A DNA stretch of 64,000 bases from Protonemura montana (GCA_947568835.1 CANOQG010000023.1:124001-188000); one strand, 5' to 3'; positions 48,990 to 63,694 are shown, numbered from the stretch's first letter. Notes: generated from the sequence alone by a model not told the origin. Made by a program: numbers and translations.

Positions 48990-50964
48990 TCCTCAATTTT
49001 TGACTTAGAGACTTGAAATAAAAAAGGGAACAAGCGCTTGCACGAGAGCTAACCGTTTTTTGACATTCGGGACTCAGGGGGGGCATGGGCTCATTTTTTT
49101 TTTTTTGTTTTCCCTTTTTGACTTTTTTCTCTTCAAAAAAAAAATACTTCTAACCATCCGATCGTCTTCGTGATACATAAAAACGAAGCGGACAATCATT
49201 GCGCTTCGAACCATGTCTTTGCTTTTTCTTAATTCGATCGGAGGCCGTCAATCGAATCACTTTTCTAATTCAATCGAGATTCCCCCCATGCTTCCTGGGT
49301 TAAATTTCAAATCTTCAAAACGACCTAACGTGCTGAGTTTTTATAGTTAATGTAAAAATCAAAAAAGGTCTTGTAGAGAACGCTATTCCCTCGAACTGTT
49401 TTTCACTCGGGGGGTCTCGCTCAAAATTTTCATTAATTTTGGGGGGGGGCAAAATTTTTTTTTTTTTTTCATTATAAAATTTTTTTCTCAGGTTAGATAT
49501 TGTTCATATTCTAATACACTCTTAAACACCTTGTTACCTACTACCAATTCAATTTTCATCAATATCTAACGTGTAGAAAAGTTTTTAGACTCATTTTACT
49601 TTTTTGGTTTTTTTTGTAAAATTTTTAATTTAATAATTCTTCATTAAAATCTCATGAAACTTTTTTTACAACTACATCTATGTACGGACTAGCTGCAGTA
49701 AAAATTTCATTCATTTCGATTCATTGCAATTTTTTCTAGAATTTTTTCAATTTCAAAATCATCAAAACACTTAGCAGATTTCTCTCAATCCTGGACTTAG
49801 AAAAGTTTTGAAAAAATATTTTTTGGTCTCACTCAAAATTCCTCCCGGCACTTCACTCCTCATTGCCCGCCGAGCAAATTACTTCTTTCTGGGAAAAAAA
49901 AGATTTTTTTAATTTTTTTAAAAAAATTTTAAACTTTATATTTTGTGCGGCCGATCACCAAGTACCCGGCACTTGAACACTTTTCACTTTTCGAGTTGGT
50001 CGGCGACCGCACTCGGTTTTCGCCGGGCGCCAACCACTTCCCGGTCGGTCGTCACTTTCGTCCGTCAAGCATGTCGGCGGCCGCACTTTGACATTTTTCA
50101 ACTTTTTTATTTTTGTGCGGCCGATCACCAAGTCCCGGCCACTCTAACTTCTCGTCCGCCAACCAAGTCGGCGGCCGCACTTTGACATTTTTCAAATTTT
50201 TTTTTTTGTGCGGCCGATCACCAAGTCCCGGCCACTCTCACTGTCCGCCAACCTAGTCGGCGCCCGCACTTTGACATTTTTCAACTTTTTTTTTTTTGTG
50301 CGGCCGATCACCAAGTCCCGGCCACTCTAACTTCTCGTCCGCCAACCAAGTCGGCGGCCGCACTTTGACATTTTTCAACTTTTATATTTTTGTGCGGCCG
50401 ATCACCAAGTCCCGGCCACTCTAACTTCTCGTCCGCCAACCAAGTCGGCGGCCGCACTTTGACATTTTTCAACTTTTATATTTTTGTGCGGCCGATCACC
50501 AAGTCCCGGCCACTCTAACATCTCGTCCGCCAACCAAGTCGGCGGCCGCACTTTGACATTTTTCAACTTTTATATTTTTGTGCGGCCGATCACCAAGTCC
50601 CGGCCACTCTAACATCTCGTCCGCCAACCAAGTCGGCAGCCGCACTTTGACATTTTTCAAATTTTTTTTTTTTGTGCGGCCGACAACCAAATCCCGGCCA
50701 CTCGAACACTTTTCATCTTCGAGCTGGTCGGCGCCCGCACTCTTATCATTCTGTCATTCACCCAACGCTAACCGCTTATCGGCAGATGAACATTTTTTTC
50801 CGCCAACATGGTCAATCTCCACACTTTGCAAAATTTCTGAAAATATTATTTCTCATAATTTCCAATATTTCTAGATACAGCCCTACGCTATCAGTAGACC
50901 AAGTTTTTATTATTTTTTTTTTCATTTTCACAAAATTTGTCAAAATCTTCTGACACGAATAACT
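48990..50964 (+). repeat. L unit L14 (body a, six minisatellite copies, tail beta)
   Basis: 1975 bp and a near-copy of L11 up to the end of its minisatellite. It then switches to a beta-type terminal copy and tail (50674, GACAACCAAATCC). It also has GGTCTCACTC and CTCCTCATTGCC before its leader, forms that become fixed from L15 onward. Confidence 0.9.
50115..50673 (+). repeat. 94-bp hairpin minisatellite in L14, six copies
   Basis: Copies at 50115, 50208, 50298, 50392, 50486 and 50580. This is the last multi-copy minisatellite in the window. Confidence 0.93.
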
Positions 50965-52380
50965 TCCTCAATTTTAGACTTAGAGACTTGAAATAAAAAA
51001 GGGAACAAGCGCTTGCATGAGGGCTAACCGTTTTTTGACATTCGGGACTCGGAAGGGCATGGGATCATTTTTTTTTTTTTGTTTTCCCTTTTTGACTTTT
51101 TTCTCTTCAAAAAAAAAAATACTTCTAACCATCCGATCGTCTTCGTGATACATAAAAACGAAGCGGACAATCATTGCGCTTCGAACCATGTCTTTGCTTT
51201 TTCTTAATTCGATCGGAGACCGTCAATCGAATCACTTTTCTAATTCAATCGAGATTCCCCCCATGCTTCCTGGGTTAAATTTCAAATCTTCAAAACGACC
51301 TAACGTGCTGAGTTTTTATAGTTAATGTAAAAATCAAAAAAGGTCTTGTAGAGAACGCTATTCCCTCGAACTGTTTTTCACTCGGGGGGTCTCGCTCAAA
51401 ATTTTCATTAATTTTGGGGGGGGACAAAATTTTTTTTTTTTTTTCATAATAAAATTTTTTTCTCAGGTTAGATATTGTTCATATTCTAATACACTCTTAA
51501 ACACCTTGTTACCTACTACCAATTCAATTTTCATCAATATCTAACGTGTAGAAAAGTTTTTTGACTCATTTTACTTTTTTGGTTTTTTTTGTAAAATTTT
51601 TAATTTAATAATTCTTCATTAAAAACTCGTCAAACTTTTTTTACAACTACATCTATGTACGTACTAGCTGCAGTAAAAATTTCATTCATTTCGATTCATT
51701 GCAATTTTTTCTAGAATTTTTTCAATTTCAAAATCATCAAAACACTTAGCAGATTTCTCTCAATCCTGGACTTAGAAAAGTTTTGAAAAAATATTTTTTG
51801 GTCTCACTCAAAATTCCTCCCGGCACTTCACTCCTCATTGCCCGCCGAGCAAATTACTTCTTTCTGGGAAAAAAAAGATTTTTTTAATTTTTTAAAAAAA
51901 ATTTTAAACTTTATATTTTATGCGGCCGACCACCAAGTACCCGGCACTTGAACACTTTTCACTTTTCGAGATAGTCGGCGACCGCACTCGGTTTTCGCCG
52001 GGCGCCAACCACTTCCCGGTCGGTCGTCACTTTCGTCCGTCAAGCCAGTCGGCGGCCGCACTTTGACATTTTCCAACTTTTTACCTTTGTGCGGCCGATC
52101 ACCAAGTCCCGGCCACTCTAACACATTTCATCTTTCCTGTTGGTCGGCGCCCGCACTCTTGTCATTATGTCATTCGCCCAACGCTAACCGCTTATCGGCA
52201 GATGAACATTTTTTTTCCGCCAACATGGTCAATCTCCACACTTTGCAAAATTTCTGAAAATATTATTTTTCACAATCTCCAATATTTCGAGGTATGGCTG
52301 TCGGATATCACTCCATTAACTTTTTATCATTATTTTCTCATTTTTACCAAATTTGCCAAAAACTTCTGACATTAATAACT
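50965..52380 (+). repeat. L unit L15 (body a, no minisatellite, tail gamma), 1416 bp
   Basis: The first unit in which the leader (51920) runs directly into the terminal copy (52089) through TTTTTACCTTTGTGCGG. The tail is the gamma form (ATTTCGAGGTATGG, TCGGATATCAC). The head has a private GACTCGGAAGGGC and an L1-like start, so this unit is a transition between the two array types. Confidence 0.9.
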
Positions 52381-53796
52381 TCTTCAATTTCAGACTTAGA
52401 GACTTGAAATAAAAAAGGGAACAAGCGCTTGCACGAGGGCTAACCGTTTTTTGACATTCCGGACTCGGGGGGGCATGGGATCATTTTTTTTTTTTTGTTT
52501 TCCCTTTTTGACTTTTTTCTCTTCAAAAAAAAAAATACTTCTAACCATCCGATCGTCTTCGTGATACATAAAAACGAAGCGGACAATCATTGCGCTTCGA
52601 ACCATGTCTTTGCTTTTTCTTAATTCGATCGGAGACCGTCAATCGAATCACTTTTCTAATTCAATCGAGATTCCCCCCATGCTTCCTGGGTTAAATTTCA
52701 AATCTTCAAAACGACCTAACGTGCTGAGTTTTTATAGTTAATGTAAAAATCAAAAAAGGTCTTGTAGAGAACGCTATTCCCTCGAACTGTTTTTCACTCG
52801 GGGGGTCTCGCTCAAAATTTTCATTAATTTTGGGGGGGGACAAAATTTTTTTTTTTTTTTCATAATAAAATTTTTTTCTCAGGTTAGATATTGTTCATAT
52901 TCTAATACACTCTTAAACACCTTGTTACCTACTACCAATTCAATTTTCATCAATATCTAACGTGTAGAAAAGTTTTTTGACTCATTTTACTTTTTTGGTT
53001 TTTTTTGTAAAATTTTTAATTTAATAATTCTTCATTAAAAACTCGTCAAACTTTTTTTACAACTACATCTATGTACGTACTAGCTGCAGTAAAAATTTCA
53101 TTCATTTCGATTCATTGCAATTTTTTCTAGAATTTTTTCAATTTCAAAATCATCAAAACACTTAGCAGATTTCTCTCAATCCTGGACTTAGAAAAGTTTT
53201 GAAAAAATATTTTTTGGTCTCACTCAAAATTCCTCCCGGCACTTCACTCCTCATTGCCCGCCGAGCAAATTACTTCTTTCTGGGAAAAAAAAGATTTTTT
53301 TAATTTTTTAAAAAAAATTTTAAACTTTATATTTTATGCGGCCGACCACCAAGTACCCGGCACTTGAACACTTTTCACTTTTCGAGATAGTCGGCGACCG
53401 CACTCGGTTTTCGCCGGGCGCCAACCACTTCCCGGTCGGTCGTCACTTTCGTCCGTCAAGCCAGTCGGCGGCCGCACTTTGACATTTTCCAACTTTTTAC
53501 CTTTGTGCGGCCGATCACCAAGTCCCGGCCACTCTAACACATTTCATCTTTCCTGTTGGTCGGCGCCCGCACTCTTGTCATTATGTCATTCGCCCAACGC
53601 TAACCGCTTATCGGCAGATGAACATTTTTTTTCCGCCAACATGGTCAATCTCCACACTTTGCAAAATTTCTGAAAATATTATTTTTCACAATCTCCAATA
53701 TTTCGAGGTATGGCTGTCGGATATCACTCCATTAACTTTTTATCATTATTTTCTCATTTTTACCAAATTTGCCAAAAACTTCTGACATTAATAACT
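52381..53796 (+). repeat. L unit L16, 1416 bp (transition unit)
   Basis: Leader at 53336, gamma tail, no minisatellite. The head starts in the later form (GCTTGCACGAGGGC, CATTCCGGAC) but continues in the L1-type form (TTTTTTGTTTTCCC, AAATCTTCAAAACGACC), so it is a hybrid of L15 and L17 types. Confidence 0.9.
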
Positions 53797-55210
53797 TCTT
53801 CAATTTCAGACTTAGAGACTTGAAATAAAAAAGGGAACAAGCGCTTGCACGAGGGCTAACCGTTTTTTGACATTCCGGACTCGGGGGGGCATGGGCTCAT
53901 TTTTTTTTTTTGACTTCCCTTTTTGACTTTTTTCTCCCCGCAAAAAAAAATATTTCTAGTCATCCGATCGTCTTCGCAATACATAAAACAGATGCGGACA
54001 ATCATTGCGCTTCTATACATGTCTTTGCTTTTTCTTAATTCGATCGGAGACCGTCAATCGAATCAAATTTCTAATTCAATCGAGATTCCCCCATGCTTCC
54101 TGGGTTAAATTTGAAATTTTAAAAACGACCTAACGTGCTGAGTTTTTATAGTTAATGTAAAAATCAAAAAAGGTCTTGTAGGGAACGCTATTCCCTCGAA
54201 CCGTTTTTCACTCGGGGGGTCTCGCTCAAAATTTTGATTAATTTTTGCGGTGGACAAAATTTTGTTTTTTTTTTCATCAGAAAAATTTTTCCTCGGGTTA
54301 GATATTGTTCATATTCTAATACACTCTTAAACACCTTGTTACCTACTACCAATTCAATTTTCATCAATATCTAACGTGAGGAAAAGTTTTTAGACTCATT
54401 TTACTTTTTTGGTTTTTTTTGTAAAATTTTTAATTTAATAATTCTTCATTAAAAACTCATGAAACTTTTTTTACAACTACATCTATGTACGGACTAGCTT
54501 CAGTAAAAATTTCATTCATTTCGATTCATTGCAATTTTTTCTAGAATTTTTTCAATTTCAAAATCATCAAAACACTTAGCAGATTTCTCTCAATCCTGGA
54601 CTTAGAAAAGTTTTGAAAAAATATTTTTTGGTCTCACTCAAAATTCCTCCCGGCACTTCACTCCTCATTGCCCGCCGAGCAAATTACTTCTTTCTGGGAA
54701 AAAAAAGATTTTTTTAATTTAAAAAAAAAAATTTTAAACTTTATATTTTATGCGGCCGACCACCAAGTACCCGGCACTTGAACACTTTTCACTTTTCGAG
54801 ATAGTCGGCGACCGCACTCGGTTTTCGCCGGGCGCCAACCACTTCCCGGTCGGTCGTCACTTTCGTCCGTCAAGCCAGTCGGCGGCCGCACTTTGACATT
54901 TTCCAACTTTTTACCTTTGTGCGGCCGATCACCAAGTCCCGGCCACTCTAACACATTTCATCTTTCCTGTTGGTCGGCGCCCGCACTCTTGTCATTATGT
55001 CATTCGCCCAACGCTAACCGCTTATCGGCAGATGAACATTTTTTTTCCGCCAACATGGTCAATCTCCACACTTTGCAAAATTTCTGAAAATATTATTTTT
55101 CACAATCTCCAATATTTCGAGGTATGGCTGTCGGATATCACTCCATTAACTTTTTATCATTATTTTCTCATTTTTACCAAATTTGCCAAAAACTTCTGAC
55201 ATTAATAACT
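53797..55210 (+). repeat. L unit L17, 1414 bp (uniform array)
   Basis: The first unit of the uniform type: GAAATTTTAAAAACGACC body start, TTTTTGCGGTGGAC, gamma tail. Private forms are CTCCCCGCAAAAAAAAA near 53940 and CGAACCGTTTTTC near 54199. Confidence 0.92.
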
Positions 55211-56624
55211 TCTTCAATTTCAGACTTAGAGACTTGAAATAAAAAAGGGAACAAGCGCTTGCACGAGGGCTAACCGTTTTTTGACATTCCGGACTCGGGG
55301 GGGCATGGGCTCATTTTTTTTTTTTGACTTCCCTTTTTGACTTTTTTCTCCCCGAAAAAAAATATATTTCTAGTCATCCGATCGTCTTCGCAATACATAA
55401 AACAGATGCGGACAATCATTGCGCTTCTATATATGTCTTTGCTTTTTCTTAATTCGATCGGAGACCGTCAATCGAATCAAATTTCTAATTCAATCGAGAT
55501 TCCCCCATGCTTCCTGGGTTAAATTTGAAATTTTAAAAACGACCTAACGTGCTGAGTTTTTATAGTTAATGTAAAAATCAAAAAAGGTCTTGTAGGGAAC
55601 GCTATTCCCTCGAACTGTTTTTCACTCGGGGGGTCTCGCTCAAAATTTTGATTAATTTTTGCGGTGGACAAAATTTTGTTTTTTTTTTCATCAGAAAAAT
55701 TTTTCCTCGGGTTAGATATTGTTCATATTCTAATACACTCTTAAACACCTTGTTACCTACTACCAATTCAATTTTCATCAATATCTAACGTGAGGAAAAG
55801 TTTTTAGACTCATTTTACTTTTTTGGTTTTTTTTGTAAAATTTTTAATTTAATAATTCTTCATTAAAAACTCATGAAACTTTTTTTACAACTACAACTAT
55901 GTACGGACTAGCTTCAGTAAAAATTTCATTCATTTCGATTCATTGCAATTTTTTCTAGAATTTTTTCAATTTCAAAATCATCAAAACACTTAGCAGATTT
56001 CTCTCAATCCTGGACTTAGAAAAGTTTTGAAAAAATATTTTTTGGTCTCACTCAAAATTCCTCCCGGCACTTCACTCCTCATTGCCCGCCGAGCAAATTA
56101 CTTCTTTCTGGGAAAAAAAAGATTTTTTTAATTTTAAAAAAAAAATTTTAAACTTTATATTTTATGCGGCCGACCACCAAGTACCCGGCACTTGAACACT
56201 TTTCACTTTTCGAGATAGTCGGCGACCGCACTCGGTTTTCGCCGGGCGCCAACCACTTCCCGGTCGGTCGTCACTTTCGTCCGTCAAGCCAGTCGGCGGC
56301 CGCACTTTGACATTTTCCAACTTTTTACCTTTGTGCGGCCGATCACCAAGTCCCGGCCACTCTAACACATTTCATCTTTCCTGTTGGTCGGCGCCCGCAC
56401 TCTTGTCATTATGTCATTCGCCCAACGCTAACCGCTTATCGGCAGATGAACATTTTTTTTCCGCCAACATGGTCAATCTCCACACTTTGCAAAATTTCTG
56501 AAAATATTATTTTTCACAATCTCCAATATTTCGAGGTATGGCTGTCGGATATCACTCCATTAACTTTTTATCATTATTTTCTCATTTTTACCAAATTTGC
56601 CAAAAACTTCTGACATTAATAACT
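55211..56624 (+). repeat. L unit L18, 1414 bp (uniform array)
   Basis: Matches the uniform type. Private differences are CTTCTATATATGTC near 55430 and ACTACAACTATG near 55895. Confidence 0.92.
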
Positions 56625-58038
56625 TCTTCAATTTCAGACTTAGAGACTTGAAATAAAAAAGGGAACAAGCGCTTGCACGAGGGCTAACCGTTTTTTGACA
56701 TTCCGGACTCGGGGGGGCATGGGCTCATTTTTTTTTTTTGACTTCCCTTTTTGACTTTTTTCTCCCCGAAAAAAAATATATTTCTAGTCATCCGATCGTC
56801 TTCGCAATACATAAAACAGATGCGGACAATCATTGCGCTTCTATACATGTCTTTGCTTTTTCTTAATTCGATCGGAGACCGTCAATCGAATCAAATTTCT
56901 AATTCAATCGAGATTCCCCCATGCTTCCTGGGTTAAATTTGAAATTTTAAAAACGACCTAACGTGCTGAGTTTTTATAGTTAATGTAAAAATCAAAAAAG
57001 GTCTTGTAGGGAACGCTATTCCCTCGAACTGTTTTTCACTCGGGGGGTCTCGCTCAAAATTTTGATTAATTTTTGCGGTGGACAAAATTTTGTTTTTTTT
57101 TTCATCAGAAAAATTTTTCCTCGGGTTAGATATTGTTCATATTCTAATACACTCTTAAACACCTTGTTACCTACTACCAATTCAATTTTCATCAATATCT
57201 AACGTGAGGAAAAGTTTTTAGACTCATTTTACTTTTTTGGTTTTTTTTGTAAAATTTTTAATTTAATAATTCTTCATTAAAAACTCATGAAACTTTTTTT
57301 ACAACTACATCTATGTACGGACTAGCTTCAGTAAAAATTTCATTCATTTCGATTCATTGCAATTTTTTCTAGAATTTTTTCAATTTCAAAATCATCAAAA
57401 CACTTGGCAGATTTCTCTCAATCCTGGACTTAGAAAAGTTTTGAAAAAATATTTTTTGGTCTCACTCAAAATTCCTCCCGGCACTTCACTCCTCATTGCC
57501 CGCCGAGCAAATTACTTCTTTCTGGGAAAAAAAAGATTTTTTTAATTTTTTAAAAAAAATTTTAAACTTTATATTTTATGCGGCCGACCACCAAGTACCC
57601 GGCACTTGAACACTTTTCACTTTTCGAGATAGTCGGCGACCGCACTCGGTTTTCGCCGGGCGCCAACCACTTCCCGGTCGGTCGTCACTTTCGTCCGTCA
57701 AGCCAGTCGGCGGCCGCACTTTGACATTTTCCAACTTTTTACCTTTGTGCGGCCGATCACCAAGTCCCGGCCACTCTAACACATTTCATCTTTCCTGTTG
57801 GTCGGCGCCCGCACTCTTGTCATTATGTCATTCGCCCAACGCTAACCGCTTATCGGCAGATGAACATTTTTTTTCCGCCAACATGGTCAATCTCCACACT
57901 TTGCAAAATTTCTGAAAATATTATTTTTCACAATCTCCAATATTTCGAGGTATGGCTGTCGGATATCACTCCATTAACTTTTTATCATTATTTTCTCATT
58001 TTTACCAAATTTGCCAAAAACTTCTGACATTAATAACT
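56625..58038 (+). repeat. L unit L19, 1414 bp (uniform array)
   Basis: Matches the uniform type. It has CACTTGGCAGATTTC near 57400 where its neighbours have CACTTAGCAGATTTC. Confidence 0.92.
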
Positions 58039-59452
58039 TCTTCAATTTCAGACTTAGAGACTTGAAATAAAAAAGGGAACAAGCGCTTGCACGAGGGCTA
58101 ACCGTTTTTTGACATTCCGGACTCGGGGGGGCATGGGCTCATTTTTTTTTTTTGACTTCCCTTTTTGACTTTTTTCTCCCCGAAAAAAAATATATTTCTA
58201 GTCATCCGATCGTCTTCGCAATACATAAAACAGATGCGGACAATCATTGCGCTTCTATACATGTCTTTGCTTTTTCTTAATTCGATCGGAGACCGTCAAT
58301 CGAATCAAATTTCTAATTCAATCGAGATTCCCCCATGCTTCCTGGGTTAAATTTGAAATTTTAAAAACGACCTAACGTGCTGAGTTTTTATAGTTAATGT
58401 AAAAATCAAAAAAGGTCTTGTAGGGAACGCTATTCCCTCGAACTGTTTTTCACTCGGGGGGTCTCGCTCAAAATTTTGATTAATTTTTGTGGTGGACAAA
58501 ATTTTGTTTTTTTTTTCATCAGAAAAATTTTTCCTCGGGTTAGATATTGTTCATATTCTAATACACTCTTAAACACCTTGTTACCTACTACCAATTCAAT
58601 TTTCATCAATATCTAACGTGAGGAAAAGTTTTTAGACTCATTTTACTTTTTTGGTTTTTTTTGTAAAATTTTTAATTTAATAATTCTTCATTAAAAACTC
58701 ATGAAACTTTTTTTACAACTACATCTATGTACGGACTAGCTTCAGTAAAAATTTCATTCATTTCGATTCATTGCAATTTTTTCTAGAATTTTTTCAATTT
58801 CAAAATCATCAAAACACTTAGCAGATTTCTCTCAATCCTGGACTTAGAAAAGTTTTGAAAAAATATTTTTTGGTCTCACTCAAAATTCCTCCCGGCACTT
58901 CACTCCTCATTGCCCGCCGAGCAAATTACTTCTTTCTGGGAAAAAAAAGATTTTTTTAATTTTTTAAAAAAAATTTTAAACTTTATATTTTATGCGGCCG
59001 ACCACCAAGTACCCGGCACTTGAACACTTTTCACTTTTCGAGATAGTCGGCGACCGCACTCGGTTTTCGCCGGGCGCCAACCACTTCCCGGTCGGTCGTC
59101 ACTTTCGTCCGTCAAGCCAGTCGGCGGCCGCACTTTGACATTTTCCAACTTTTTACCTTTGTGCGGCCGATCACCAAGTCCCGGCCACTCTAACACATTT
59201 CATCTTTCCTGTTGGTCGGCGCCCGCACTCTTGTCATTATGTCATTCGCCCAACGCTAACCGCTTATCGGCAGATGAACATTTTTTTTCCGCCAACATGG
59301 TCAATCTCCACACTTTGCAAAATTTCTGAAAATATTATTTTTCACAATCTCCAATATTTCGAGGTATGGCTGTCGGATATCACTCCATTAACTTTTTATC
59401 ATTATTTTCTCATTTTTACCAAATTTGCCAAAAACTTCTGACATTAATAACT
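58039..59452 (+). repeat. L unit L20, 1414 bp (uniform array)
   Basis: Matches the uniform type. It has TTTTTGTGGTGGAC near 58488 where its neighbours have TTTTTGCGGTGGAC. Confidence 0.92.
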
Positions 59453-60866
59453 TCTTCAATTTCAGACTTAGAGACTTGAAATAAAAAAGGGAACAAGCGC
59501 TTGCACGAGGGCTAACCGTTTTTTGACATTCCGGACTCGGGGGGGCATGGGCTCATTTTTTTTTTTTGACTTCCCTTTTTGACTTTTTTCTCCCCGAAAA
59601 AAAATATATTTCTAGTCATCCGATCGTCTTCGCAATACATAAAACAGATGCGGACAATCATTGCGCTTCTATACATGTCTTTGCTTTTTCTTAATTCGAT
59701 CGGAGACCGTCAATCGAATCAAATTTCTAATTCAATCGAGATTCCCCCATGCTTCCTGGGTTAAATTTGAAATTTTAAAAACGACCTAACGTGCTGAGTT
59801 TTTATAGTTAATGTAAAAATCAAAAAAGGTCTTGTAGGGAACGCTATTCCCTCGAACTGTTTTTCACTCGGGGGGTCTCGCTCAAAATTTTGATTAATTT
59901 TTGCGGTGGACAAAATTTTGTTTTTTTTTTCATCAGAAAAATTTTTCCTCGGGTTAGATATTGTTCATATTCTAATACACTCTTAAACACCTTGTTACCT
60001 ACTACCAATTCAATTTTCATCAATATCTAACGTGAGGAAAAGTTTTTAGACTCATTTTACTTTTTTGGTTTTTTTTGTAAAATTTTTAATTTAATAATTC
60101 TTCATTAAAAACTCATGAAACTTTTTTTACAACTACATCTATGTACGGACTAGCTTCAGTAAAAATTTCATTCATTTCGATTCATTGCAATTTTTTCTAG
60201 AATTTTTTCAATTTCAAAATCATCAAAACACTTAGCAGATTTCTCTCAATCCTGGACTTAGAAAAGTTTTGAAAAAATATTTTTTGGTCTCACTCAAAAT
60301 TCCTCCCGGCACTTCACTCCTCATTGCCCGCCGAGCAAATTACTTCTTTCTGGGAAAAAAAAGATTTTTTTAATTTTTTAAAAAAAATTTTAAACTTTAT
60401 ATTTTATGCGGCCGACCACCAAGTACCCGGCACTTGAACACTTTTCACTTTTCGAGATAGTCGGCGACCGCACTCGGTTTTCGCCGGGCGCCAACCACTT
60501 CCCGGTCGGTCGTCACTTTCGTCCGTCAAGCCAGTCGGCGGCCGCACTTTGACATTTTCCAACTTTTTACCTTTGTGCGGCCGATCACCAAGTCCCGGCC
60601 ACTCTAACACATTTCATCTTTCCTGTTGGTCGGCGCCCGCACTCTTGTCATTATGTCATTCGCCCAACGCTAACCGCTTATCGGCAGATGAACATTTTTT
60701 TTCCGCCAACATGGTCAATCTCCACACTTTGCAAAATTTCTGAAAATATTATTTTTCACAATCTCCAATATTTCGAGGTATGGCTGTCGGATATCACTCC
60801 ATTAACTTTTTATCATTATTTTCTCATTTTTACCAAATTTGCCAAAAACTTCTGACATTAATAACT
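59453..60866 (+). repeat. L unit L21, 1414 bp (uniform array)
   Basis: Matches the uniform type with no private difference noticed by eye. Confidence 0.92.
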
Positions 60867-62280
60867 TCTTCAATTTCAGACTTAGAGACTTGAAATAAAA
60901 AAGGGAACAAGCGCTTGCACGAGGGCTAACCGTTTTTTGACATTCCGGACTCGGGGGGGCATGGGCTCATTTTTTTTTTTTGACTTCCCTTTTTGACTTT
61001 TTTCTCCCCGAAAAAAAATATATATCTAGTCATCCGATCGTCTTCGCAATACATAAAACAGATGCGGACAATCATTGCGCTTCTATACATGTCTTTGCTT
61101 TTTCTTAATTCGATCGGAGACCGTCAATCGAATCAAATTTCTAATTCAATCGAGATTCCCCCATGCTTCCTGGGTTAAATTTGAAATTTTAAAAACGACC
61201 TAACGTGCTGAGTTTTTATAGTTAATGTAAAAATCAAAAAAGGTCTTGTAGGGAACGCTATTCCCTCGAACTGTTTTTCACTCGGGGGGTCTCGCTCAAA
61301 ATTTTGATTAATTTTTGCGGTGGACAAAATTTTGTTTTTTTTTTCATCAGAAAAATTTTTCCTCGGGTTAGATATTGTTCATATTCTAATACACTCTTAA
61401 ACACCTTGTTACCTACTACCAATTCAATTTTCATCAATATCTAACGTGAGGAAAAGTTTTTAGACTCATTTTACTTTTTTGGTTTTTTTTGTAAAATTTT
61501 TAATTTAATAATTCTTCATTAAAAACTCATGAAACTTTTTTTACAACTACATCTATGTACGGACTAGCTTCAGTAAAAATTTCATTCATTTCGATTCATT
61601 GCAATTTTTTCTAGAATTTTTTCAATTTCAAAATCATCAAAACACTTAGCAGATTTCTCTCAATCCTGGACTTAGAAAAGTTTTGAAAAAATATTTTTTG
61701 GTCTCACTCAAAATTCCTCCCGGCACTTCACTCCTCATTGCCCGCCGAGCAAATTACTTCTTTCTGGGAAAAAAAAGATTTTTTTAATTTTTTAAAAAAA
61801 ATTTTAAACTTTATATTTTATGCGGCCGACCACCAAGTACCCGGCACTTGAACACTTTTCACTTTTCGAGATAGTCGGCGACCGCACTCGGTTTTCGCCG
61901 GGCGCCAACCACTTCCCGGTCGGTCGTCACTTTCGTCCGTCAAGCCAGTCGGCGGCCGCACTTTGACATTTTCCAACTTTTTACCTTTGTGCGGCCGATC
62001 ACCAAGTCCCGGCCACTCTAACACATTTCATCTTTCCTGTTGGTCGGCGCCCGCACTCTTGTCATTATGTCATTCGCCCAACGCTAACCGCTTATCGGCA
62101 GATGAACATTTTTTTTCCGCCAACATGGTCAATCTCCACACTTTGCAAAATTTCTGAAAATATTATTTTTCACAATCTCCAATATTTCGAGGTATGGCTG
62201 TCGGATATCACTCCATTAACTTTTTATCATTATTTTCTCATTTTTACCAAATTTGCCAAAAACTTCTGACATTAATAACT
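60867..62280 (+). repeat. L unit L22, 1414 bp (uniform array)
   Basis: Matches the uniform type. It has AATATATATCTAG near 61020 where its neighbours have AATATATTTCTAG. Confidence 0.92.
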
Positions 62281-63694
62281 TCTTCAATTTCAGACTTAGA
62301 GACTTGAAATAAAAAAGGGAACAAGCGCTTGCACGAGGGCTAACCGTTTTTTGACATTCCGGACTCGGGGGGGCATGGGCTCATTTTTTTTTTTTGACTT
62401 CCCTTTTTGACTTTTTTCTCCCCGAAAAAAAATATATTTCTAGTCATCCGATCGTCTTCGCAATACATAAAACAGATGCGGACAATCATTGCGCTTCCAT
62501 ACATGTCTTTGCTTTTTCTTAATTCGATCGGAGACCGTCAATCGAATCAAATTTCTAATTCAATCGAGATTCCCCCATGCTTCCTGGGTTAAATTTGAAA
62601 TTTTAAAAACGACCTAACGTGCTGAGTTTTTATAGTTAATGTAAAAATCAAAAAAGGTCTTGTAGGGAACGCTATTCCCTCGAACTGTTTTTCACTCGGG
62701 GGGTCTCGCTCAAAATTTTGATTAATTTTTGCGGTGGACAAAATTTTGTTTTTTTTTTCATCAGAAAAATTTTTCCTCGGGTTAGATATTGTTCATATTC
62801 TAATACACTCTTAAACACCTTGTTACCTACTACCAATTCAATTTTCATCAATATCTAACGTGAGGAAAAGTTTTTAGACTCATTTTACTTTTTTGGTTTT
62901 TTTTGTAAAATTTTTAATTTAATAATTCTTCATTAAAAACTCATGAAACTTTTTTTACAACTACATCTATGTACGGACTAGCTTCAGTAAAAATTTCATT
63001 CATTTCGATTCATTGCAATTTTTTCTAGAATTTTTTCAATTTCAAAATCATCAAAACACTTAGCAGATTTCTCTCAATCCTGGACTTAGAAAAGTTTTGA
63101 AAAAATATTTTTTGGTCTCACTCAAAATTCCTCCCGGCACTTCACTCCTCATTGCCCGCCGAGCAAATTACTTCTTTCTGGGAAAAAAAAGATTTTTTTA
63201 ATTTTTTAAAAAAAATTTTAAACTTTATATTTTATGCGGCCGACCACCAAGTACCCGGCACTTGAACACTTTTCACTTTTCGAGATAGTCGGCGACCGCA
63301 CTCGGTTTTCGCCGGGCGCCAACCACTTCCCGGTCGGTCGTCACTTTCGTCCGTCAAGCCAGTCGGCGGCCGCACTTTGACATTTTCCAACTTTTTACCT
63401 TTGTGCGGCCGATCACCAAGTCCCGGCCACTCTAACACATTTCATCTTTCCTGTTGGTCGGCGCCCGCACTCTTGTCATTATGTCATTCGCCCAACGCTA
63501 ACCGCTTATCGGCAGATGAACATTTTTTTTCCGCCAACATGGTCAATCTCCACACTTTGCAAAATTTCTGAAAATATTATTTTTCACAATCTCCAATATT
63601 TCGAGGTATGGCTGTCGGATATCACTCCATTAACTTTTTATCATTATTTTCTCATTTTTACCAAATTTGCCAAAAACTTCTGACATTAATAACT
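62281..63694 (+). repeat. L unit L23, 1414 bp (uniform array)
   Basis: Matches the uniform type. It has GCGCTTCCATACATG near 62495 where its neighbours have GCGCTTCTATACATG. Confidence 0.92.
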
